A stretch of DNA of 64,000 nucleotides, taken from the NCBI GenBank assembly GCA_013400155.1, contig VXBM01001339.1:62001-126000 (forward strand), in the 5' to 3' direction. Made by a program: the position numbers and the translations under genes. The DNA is from Helopsaltes ochotensis. Its lineage: Eukaryota; Chordata; Aves; Passeriformes; Locustellidae. This document shows, one piece after another, positions 54,826-64,000 of this stretch. The notes under the pieces are model-generated. The model ran no database searches. It had not been told where the DNA came from and saw nothing but the letters and a program-made list of their open reading frames with translations. Each line of letters opens with the position of its first letter. The stretch's first letter is position 1.

Positions 54826-56585
54826 AGGGTGTTTGCCATCCCCAGCTCCACATCCCTTGCAGGAGGAACCCTGCATTAGACCGTTATGTAAATGCTTCCA
54901 ATTGATTGAAAAAGTGGGTCATGTGTTAGCCAAATGCTCCTGGCTTTAAGATTTATCAGCATTATTAAATTAAACACGCTTCATGCTCCAGTGAGTGGGG
55001 AAAGCTACATTGGCCTTTTCTTAATCATACTAGTGAAAGGTAAGTGTTTTATAGGGGGCTCATGAATTCAATGGAAGGCATGGCAACAATAGAGCCGAAG
55101 CATTTACCCTGGACACAGGCCTCCCCCAACAGCCCTCATTCTTCATGGACAAAGGGCTGGGAAAAACTATCCCCCAAAATGCCATTTTGAGCACTTCAGA
55201 GCATTCCCTGCCTGGAGAGAAAACCATGTCGGCCCCTTCCTCTCCATCATCGTGTTGTGCCTTGTTCACCACGGCTTTGAAATGGCTCCTTTGTCTACCC
55301 ACTTGAAAGCCCTGAGGACACCATTACATCCAGCCCAATAGACAGAGTAGAAGCAGAGCCCAGCTCCAGCCCAGCGCAAAGCAGGTGCAGCCCCACACGT
55401 CAAAGACATGGAATTAGGAGACCAAAGGGTCAAGCTTGGCGTCAAAAGGGAAGCTGCACAGCGAGCCAAGTCAAGCTCTGCCAAGCATCACACCTGGGCA
55501 AACCACAGGCGGAGGACTGGAGCATTCTTCTTCCATGCATGGGGAGTTTTTGCATCACAACAAGGGGAGATCTGCCCCAAAGGTGGACAATGCCTTCCAA
55601 AGGATGATCCCATTCCACAATAAATAGACCTGTTAATTGCAGCTGCCGTTGCAAGAGTGCCTGGAGGAGTCATCATCAGTTCTGAGCAATCTGGTTCTTC
55701 CTTGGTTCAAATATATTAAATTCTGGGAAATTTCCTTAACCTATAAGGAATCCCCTATGTCTGAAAAAGCATCTCAGGAATCGGTTATCAAGGAATAGGA
55801 AGGAAAATGAAAGCCCAGAACAGCAGGAAGACTCCTCTTCCCCACATGTAAACGTACACACTCCAATTTTTCTCTTTTCACATTTTTTAGAGGTTGGAGC
55901 AATTGCCTCAGCTGGCACTCTTATGTTTATGCTTGCTGATACCTCACAAATACCAAGATATCCTAAAATTTGAGTGATTCTCTTCCAGTTAGGGGAAAGA
56001 AATATGAACACTGTGTATTGAATTAATTTAATAACACGATCATCTCCCATATAGGAGGAGGTGCACGAAGCAGAACAGGAGGAGGGAAATGGAGCTCTGG
56101 GCTGGATGTTGGTCTCCAGCCTAGCTTCCATACAGGAGCTGGAAAAGCAAATGCTGGGATCCAGGGAATCATGCCCCTGATATCCTATCAGGGACCTGAT
56201 GCCAGGGGGCCCAGCTAAGCTTGAGCAGAGCCCAAATCCCTGCAGGGGCTGGGGGACATCCCTGCTGGCTCTGTGCTTGCTGAAGCCAGCCCTTGTCCTC
56301 CTTTTCCTCCTGCCATGCATTACTGAGGGCTTGCTGGGTGCATGAGCTCCATGTGAGCAAGCCTTTGCTTCCTGGAGTTATTTTTGGGGGGTATGGCAAT
56401 GTTTTGTTCAAGCTGTCCAAAAACAGAGAGAACAACTCTGTGCAAAAATGCCCCAGTGACATAACCCAGCCCCTCCCTGAAAGGTTTGGGTGGAAAGTTC
56501 ACAGACACCACCAGAGAAATGCAAAGGAGAAAGTCTCCATCACCCCCTTACCCGCCACAGGGCCTCCAGAAAATCCCACTTTCTT

Positions 56586-56935
56586 GCAGGCGTATCACAG
56601 AATCACAATGGTTTGGATTGGAAGGGACCTTAATGCTCATCGTGTTCCACCCCCTGCCATGGGCTTTGTGGATGCAGCTTAGTCTAATACTCTATCAAAA
56701 TATGAGAAAGCATTTCAGTGCTTTTACATGTAACATAGACTTTTGACTTTTAATTTGTTCTGTTAATAGCTTCATTGTTTTAATTCTGATCTTTAGATAT
56801 TGTAAAGGAAAGATTAAGACCTACCAGAGCAAATGAAATGGCACTAAGGGTACCTTCCACTCCCCTAGGTTGCTCCAAGCCCTGTCCAACCTGGCCTTGG
56901 ACACTTCCTGGGGCAGCCACAGCTTCTGGTCAGTG
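56586..56935 (-). mobile_element. CR1 LINE 3' fragment, split
   Basis: Antisense CR1 from ATCACAGAATCACAATGG to CCACCCCCTGCCATGGG (about 56660), then about 175 unrelated AT-rich bases, then CR1 resumes at TACCTTCCACTCCCCTAGG (56850) and runs to CAGCCACAGCTTCT. One copy interrupted by other DNA. Confidence 0.7.
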
Positions 56936-58097
56936 CAGGCTGATAAAATCCAACCCCTCAGAGCCCTGCTGACCGACAGCCCTTGATGACCTGTGCAGGT
57001 AAAGAGCAGGGTGGGCAGGGCCCTGATCTGTGCAATCCCTGCTGTGGCACCTTCCCGAAGGACCACTCCCAAAACCCCACCCTGGAGCATCTCGGTTGCC
57101 ACCCTGGAAAACATCCACCACACTTCCCAGGCTCTCCGGTGTTCCAGGAGCCCCACCAGCATGGGTGTTAGACAGCCACAAACCCTCAGCATCCTTCAGC
57201 ACACTGCAACATCTCACAGCCAGGATTTCCAATGGGTGTGGCAGAATTTAGTGTTGGGACAGAACGTCCACCACTCAAGACAGCATTTTCCCCTGAGAAG
57301 GAGGAAATGTTTAAACACCTCTGACTTCTCCATCATCTTCACAAAACTCAGAGCAGGGTTTTCTGACCCTTGGAAAATGACAGGTGTGTTAAAAGCAGAG
57401 AAAAGTCAGAGAGGCCAGGAAAGAGGATGTTTTTCTGACATTTTAGGCTTTCTAGCCACTTTTCTCGAGGAGGACTGCCTGTCCACCCGTGTAAGCAGCA
57501 ACTTTCTCCCCAGTCATCTCCTGCTGACTTGATCCTGCCATTAAGACCTAATCTGGTGATTTCCAGTGTGGTGTTTTAGTGGCTGGGAAGCTCGGCAGTG
57601 CAGCCAACTCGGGATTATGATGATGGCACTGTCTGGCCAGGTCAAGATGGGGGTGGAAGGAGGAAAAAACAGAGAGAAACCCAAAGCCAAGCAATCCCTT
57701 AGACCACATGGAAATGCATCAACCACTGGTGAGCTTCAGCTGTCAGGAGATGAAGCTGTGGGAGGGCAGTAGCACCATCTACATGAGTGATACCAAATGC
57801 CAATTGGGAACAAAGCTGCAATTCCAGCTGCTGCCATTTTCCATAGCTGTAGTCATTTTGGTTGACCTTTCCTCCTCTCTACTCTCCAGCTTCAGTGGAA
57901 ATATTTTAGGTATCTCTAACCAAAAAAGATGCCCTGTGCCCTCCTAGTTCGTCAGCCAGCAGGATGTGCCTACCTCTCTCCTGCCTGTGATCATTCCAAG
58001 CAGCACAGGAGACAAATGTCCTGCTCTGGCCCTCACAGCAGGCATCTCTGGAGGCTTCTTTCTCAGTCACCTGCTCCCCTCCAGCTGAGATCACAGC

Positions 58098-58350
58098 CTC
58101 ACAGAATCATTTAAGTTGGAAAAGACCTCTATGATCACAGAGTCCAACTGTTTCTCTGCACTGAAACCTGTCCCCCAAGTGCCAGATCCATGTGCCTCAT
58201 TAACAGTTTCAGGGATGGGGACTCCACCACAGCCCTGGACAGCCTGTGCCAGTGCCTGACCACCTTTTCCATGAAGAAATTTTTTCCTAATGTCCAATCT
58301 AAACCTCCAGTGGCACATCCTGAGGCCGTTTCCTCTTGTTCTGAATGTCT
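58098..58350 (-). mobile_element. CR1 LINE 3' fragment
   Basis: Antisense: TCACAGAATCATTTAAGTTG, GACCTCTATGATCACAGAG, then CATGAAGAAATTTTTTCC and GTTTCCTCTTGTTCTG. Confidence 0.85.
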
Positions 58351-61300
58351 GCGCTGATACGATGATGCAGAACTCCAGCACAGTCACACTGCAGTGGGCT
58401 CAGCCACATCCCAGCCAAAAACCTGCCCTCCCCTCCAGGAAATCCCCAGTCGATTTCCTGGTTTTCTCCTTTATCTGGTGAACCCCACTTATGGGCTCGG
58501 GCATTAGTCTCCACCAAAGCAAGCTCAGTCAAGGGAGAACAACTTGTTTTCTTGTGGTGGCAGTACTATTATTGCAATCTTTTGTGTGAAGATCAGTGGA
58601 TGAAACTATAACTTTTCCCTGCCAACCTCCCCAGGATGATGGTCTGGAATATCATTTTCCCCCCTGCAACAGGACAGTAGGATGAGAGTACCTATCTCTG
58701 TGCCCTGATACATTTGTGGGAGACAAAACCTTGAGGTTTGTGTTAATTCAGGCACCTGAGAGGTGCATCTGCAGAGATCTACTGCATGCAGAATTCCCAT
58801 TCACTCACATGAGCTGCTGCAGTGTTGCAGTGTCAGACATAGATGAGTGAGGGAAACGCGATGTAGTAGCAGCAGGATATTAGATGTCCTTAGGAAAGCC
58901 AGAAAACCTTGTTTGGACTGGTTTCAGGGCTTTTTGATTGTGGGACCCTGAGCAAAACCAGTGGCTTGAACCTATTTAACCACCACCTCAACAAGGTTAT
59001 TAGAATTATTAAGAGTTATTAGAAGAATAATGGATCCTCACTTAAATTGTTTAATTAAAGTTGACTTTGGAAGGTTGGGATGAGCACGGAGGGGATGGGA
59101 ACATCATGCTATGATTCAGCCACTTCCAAACCACTCTGTTAGTTACTTCTGGAACAACTTGCCAATGAAAACAGTATTTTCAGTGAATGTCACAGTGCAT
59201 AAGTGCATCAGAAACTTCCCCCTATGAGATGATGGAAGCCAATGCTCTATGCAGCTGAGTACCACTACTCAGTGACCAGAAGCACTGTCAGATGTCTGTG
59301 TGCCTTTAGCAAGACCCTAAGTGCCAAGGAAATAACATTTCTTGGGATAAGGAACATCAACTCTTTCTCCTTTGGTCTGCCAGCAGATTAAACGATAGAT
59401 AAAAAGAACCCATTACAGCTTTTTCCTGAAATACCAGCTGTCCCTCCATGCCCAAGCCAGTATTTTGGAGAAGCTGGGAGCATCCATTGGAGCTGCTGAT
59501 GGTCCAGTGAGGAGCAAGCATTGGCTGGGTCTCAGCTGATGCCAGGTGCCCCAGTGGGCTGAGGCAGAGCCAGCAGCACTGCACTGCCCCCCCAGCCTGG
59601 ACCCGGCCGCGGGGCTCGGCACTGCAGAGTGGGGCGGGTTCTGCTGCAGAAGCCGAGCCAGGTGAAAGAATTCCAAACCTCCAACGTCATCGCCTGGCAC
59701 TGCAGAGACCAGAAAGTGATTGCTTCAGTGCCACACTTCGCGTCCGCATCCCTGACAGTGCCACTGGGACTCGGGAGGCACCACAAGCACTGCTGCAGAG
59801 GGTGGCCAGACTGAGCCCACCAAAGAGTGAAGTAACTGCGGGATGTGCAGGGAGCTGGGGCGGGTGAAACCACTGGAAAATGGCTGGAAAATGCTCCAAA
59901 ACCCCTCAAAACATTGTTCAGGGACACTCCTGTTAAAATGCCAGGTGCCAACCCAGGGGGAAGCGAGCAGAGCAAGAAGCTAAAATGAGCTTGGCAATGT
60001 GAAGAAAATAACATGGCATTTTGCAAGGCAAAATACTGAACTTAACTGCGTACAATTAAATGCACAGGAATAGAGAAAATGTTCCCCATTCACCTGAAAG
60101 TGGCTGGGAGTGACAAGTTGACTTGCAGGATCAGCAGAAGGGAACCAGGAATGGTGAAGTGAAAGGAGATCCAGGCAGCAATCCTGGACCCCTGGGATCA
60201 GCAAACACAGCCCCACAGCAAAGGGTTGAAGGAACCAAGCCTCTGCAGCACAGGAGGGCAGAGGCGTGGGAAGGCCTTGAGTGAGGGACTTAAACTGCAC
60301 TGAAGAAGATCCAGGAAAAGAGCTTCTCCACAGCCACATCAAGCTGCCAGTTATCCTTTAAATCTTCCAAATATTCACGTATTGGCAAATAAAGCTCATC
60401 TCTGTTAAACAACCACACTTACAACTTTGGCAACAAGCCAAATCCACCCAATTCAGGGTTTTTTACTCCCAGCCAAAGGCCAAGGAATGGAAGCCAGGAG
60501 GTGTCACTTTGCAGCAGGAGATGCCTCAGGGATTCTCTGCTGGGGTTATGCATCAGCCCCAAAGGATGCATATCTTGCTCCAAAGGAGCCAGCGCAGTTA
60601 GAAAAACACCCCAAGGGATGAGACAGTCAAGTATCAGCCCCCTAAGTGCCAGATTCAACATGCCATTTTTCAGGAGAACCCAAAGGACTCCCCAAAAAGG
60701 ATGCTCATGGCCACAGACCCATGCTGGATGCTCACAATGAAGGAGAGACCACAGGGAGGTGTGTGGACCTCCAGAGACAAGCAAATTTTTTCTCCAGAAT
60801 TCTGAAAATGAGAGGCACAGCACTGCAAAAAGCTCCAGGCACATTCTCAACATCCTTGCAGCTGGGGGAACAGCTGAGAGGAGAACACCTCTATGGACCT
60901 GGAAAAGCAGAAAGCACACACCTTCCAGGGCATCCTCCAAAACAGATGAGGATGCAACCAGGAGCATCTCTCCACAGTGCCCAGTAGCAGCCATCCCATG
61001 AGCCCCCTCATTCCCCTCCTCCTCCAGAGCCTGCCAGCTGCCCTGGCTTTAATCCCACAGGCAGCATCATCCCAATAATTTCCTCCATTTTCAATCCACT
61101 GATCTGGGGATCCACAAATCCCTTCATCCTGAGAGCAAAGCAATCTACTGCTTCATCTCATCCCATCTCCATTTCTCTAATCCCTGGAAACAGGGACGAG
61201 GTTTGGAGCACATGGGTTGCCCTGGAGGGGCCTGTCCAGGTGCTGCTGGACAGAAATGTGGGGGGCTGGGACTGCTCTCATGAGTGCCACCCAATTCTCA

Positions 61301-64000
61301 AAGCACCTGGGGCAGGTCCTACCTGGCCCCTCCTGACCCAGGCATGGGGGAACAGGTCTTCCCACTCCCCCCAGCTGCCACGCTGGGGACATAAGGGACA
61401 GATGAGGCGCAGAACAGAAAACACGTGGAATTCAAGCAAGGGTGACGGGGGGAGTCACAAGCCACCCTGGTCCCATCAATTCTGGTTGGATCCAGTGTTC
61501 TTTGTTCACAGTCTCAAACCCATGACTTTCACTCTGGCCATGGATGCTCTTTGGGAATGGGAGACTGATCAGAGACATGGGAAGGGAGACTCTAGTCTCT
61601 GCCTGCCCTGGAGAAGGGACCTAGCACCCCGAGGGGATTGGTCAGGATGCAGACTGACCCCGTCCTTCCTTTTCAAGCCCCCAGTGGTGTGGGGGCGGAG
61701 GTGTGGTGGGGGGATCCCACACTGATGGCCACCACAGGGCCACGTTCTGCCTGACACTGTCCCCAGCCGAAAGGAAGGGGCTGCAGGGCGCTGTGTGACG
61801 GGGCTGTGTGGTGGCCATGCTGGGCTGCCCTGTCCCCATCCTGCATGGTGCTGGCTCTTCCTGCTCCGGCTGCTGAGGAGGAGGACGGGGCCCTTGGCAT
61901 CTGGGGGTGGATCGCCAGCGCGCTGCGCTCAGACCCTGACAGCAGGCTCCAAAACTGTCACTCCTGATCTGTTTTCACTTCAGCTAAACCTCAACCCCGA
62001 TTACAATCAAGGAGAGCCGCCCTCTCCTCTTCCTTTCTCCCTGTGGTAGGTCCTCTGTAACCTCAGGTCCCAACGCTGAGCCAAACCCCAACCAGGGAAT
62101 GGATGAACTGGCTCCACTGGGAACTGGGGCTGCCAGAGACAGGGTCATGACTGCCCCTGCCCCCAAACCTGGCCCTGGCAGCGAGGGCACAACCACCACA
62201 GTGGTGGCTGCAGCCCTGCAGGGCTGTGGGTCTCTGTGAAAATCCATGGGGGATGCACCACCGTTACCACTGATACCACAACCTGCCTTTGCCATGGGTA
62301 GTATCCAGCTCCAAAGCTGCATCCATGGAGTGGAGGGGGTTAAGTGGTGGCAGGGTGCACCCACTGCTCACTGCCAGCTCACTTAGCAACCTCCAAATTA
62401 AATAAAAAAATTATACCAGATCCGTATGTGTGCCTGCGATCACAGCACTGGGAAGGATGTGCTCAGGGGGAAGCTAGGAAAAAGCTCAGTGGATGGAGAC
62501 AGCCCTCACCAATTGGGGAAGCCTTCAAATTCCTTTTCCAGCTCATCTGGCCATAAAGCAGCTGCAAAGAACCAGCAGACTCACATTATGCGGGCTGTCA
62601 CCCACCCTCATGCTGCAGGACTGGGGGGCTCAAGGGCAGAGGTGCCACCCTGCGGGTTTGGGGACCATTCCCTGCTCTCTAAAGGCACACACAGCCAGGA
62701 GCCAGGTCTCCCAGTGCTCTGTCACCACTGGGATTGAACTCATCCCAGTGTGCCAGGCGTGTCACCTGCCTCCCTGCTACCAAGAGCCACACTGCCGGCA
62801 AGGTGCCCTCTCCGCCTGCTCTGCAGCAAACACCCATTTTCCAAGAGAGGTCTCGAAAAAACAATTGATCCCCTGGGAAAAGCAATCCTGGGACCACCAA
62901 AGCAGCATTGCTGGCTGGTACCCAGGGGAATATCCCTCAAGGTGGGCGGTGAGCAGGTGCCTGTGCCACCTGGTCCACCCCAAAAGGGAGCTGGCCACCA
63001 CAGAGGGATTTGCTCCATCCACCAGCAATCCCAACAGCATTCCTCTTCCCTCATCCCATGCTACATTCCTGCAGCTTCTCCAATGCCACTCTGAAGGCAT
63101 TCAAATAATGTTGAAGGTACTTATGAGGCAATTTTTCCCTCTGCCTTGACCAGCAGCCTTTTGTCTCCAACTCAAAATGACCATTTTTCTTTGGAGGAAT
63201 AAGTGTCCTCTTAATTCAGCAAGACTAAAAGGATATTTCCTCCAGTTATTTCCCAAGAAGGAAAATTTGCTTTTGTGTCTGAGAACGCTGAAAATATTTA
63301 TATAAATGAATCCCTAAAAGAAAAGGGGAGGTCTGAGATTAAGAGCTTTGGAAATATTACCGAGCTATTCTGGAACTCTGTATTAAGAGCAAAACCCCGG
63401 CTATTAGGAAAGAATGTCTGGGGTTTTTTTTGGTTTTTTTTTAATTCAGGGTTGGGTTTCTGTATCAAAATGCAGCCCAGCATCTGCCCTTGCATCTGTC
63501 AAAACAAAGGTCAATCATTTTATGGAAACTTAAACACAATGTCCTTGAGCCACGGTTTCTGGTTTATTTTTAAGCTGGACATGACTACCAATTAATAAAA
63601 TCTGATTTTTTAAAGATGGTACACATTCAAATTACATTATCCCAGAGAACTCAGATTATGAAAAAAACATATCTGTGAATATTTTTCCTTTAGAGTATGG
63701 AGACAATAATTTGGGGTTGATTTCAACAGCTTTCAAGTCCCCTACAACATTTGCCACTAATATTTCACTTTTCTATTTATAAAGTGATGACAAAACCAAG
63801 GAAAATACAACAGAAACATGATGGTATCAGGAAGAATTTTGACACTGTGAGGAAAATGGGTATCTGAGGGCAAACAGAAAACAAAGAGAGCATCATAATA
63901 AAAGGGAATCCTCTCTTCAGATCAAATTTCCCTGGCAAAAGGAAAAAAAAAAAAGAATGGAAATAGGACCGAATTAAATAATAAGAATATTTATAGCATT

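Larger units (their letters stand above)
52884..64000 (-). other. PCBP3: PCBP3 upstream region / 5' intron
   Basis: In mammals PCBP3 has non-coding 5' exons far upstream. I cannot place any here with confidence. CR1 fragments lie at 54.0-58.4 kb; 58.4-64 kb shows no repeats I recognise and only a small GC-rich patch near 59.58-59.66 kb. Confidence 0.55.

Noticed and set aside
1..64000. tRNA, rRNA, CRISPR arrays, operons, bacterial-type promoters or ribosome binding sites
   Set aside because: None seen, and the intron-rich vertebrate setting makes the prokaryotic features irrelevant.

Overview
This window is vertebrate nuclear DNA, almost certainly from a bird. Its genes are split into short exons with GT-AG introns, and it carries many truncated CR1 LINE 3' ends. 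It also contains endogenous retroviral LTRs of a type I associate with songbirds; the passerine placement is from memory and less certain than 'bird'. There is no prokaryotic content. One 76-base run of N at 33204-33279 is an assembly gap.

Two protein-coding genes are present, both on the minus strand and in the order PCBP3 then COL6A1, as in the human 21q22.3 neighbourhood. COL6A1 (collagen VI alpha-1) fills about 1-15.6 kb. Exons 1-26 are here: signal peptide, N-terminal von Willebrand A domain and nearly all of the triple helix (582 codons). The last few helix residues and the two C-terminal A domains lie beyond base 1. PCBP3 (a poly(rC)-binding protein with three KH domains) runs from its poly(A) signal at 31814 to its first coding exon at 52883. 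Thirteen coding exons assemble into an intact 339-residue frame, including an in-frame 60-base cassette exon. The 5' non-coding exon(s) and promoter were not identified and may lie in 53-64 kb or beyond.

Layout: 1-15.4 kb COL6A1 exons and introns; 15.4-15.66 kb its 5' UTR and promoter; 15.7-31.8 kb intergenic. The intergenic part holds an LTR cluster at 20.9-24.4 kb, in which two related outer LTRs each carry a different LTR inserted inside them, and an orphan minus-strand poly(A) signal at 25.6 kb. 31.8-52.9 kb is PCBP3. 52.9-64 kb is PCBP3 upstream or 5' intron sequence with several CR1 fragments and no recognisable coding exon.

The two genes do not act in one pathway: COL6A1 makes an extracellular microfibril chain, while PCBP3 is a nuclear/cytoplasmic RNA-binding protein. 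No new multi-gene system is visible. The most interesting signals are regulatory: a C-rich splice acceptor and a poly(C) tract in the last PCBP3 intron (possible self-recognition), a predicted G-quadruplex in the PCBP3 3' UTR, a NAGNAG acceptor next to the cassette exon, the double LTR-in-LTR nest upstream of COL6A1, and an unexplained polyadenylation site.
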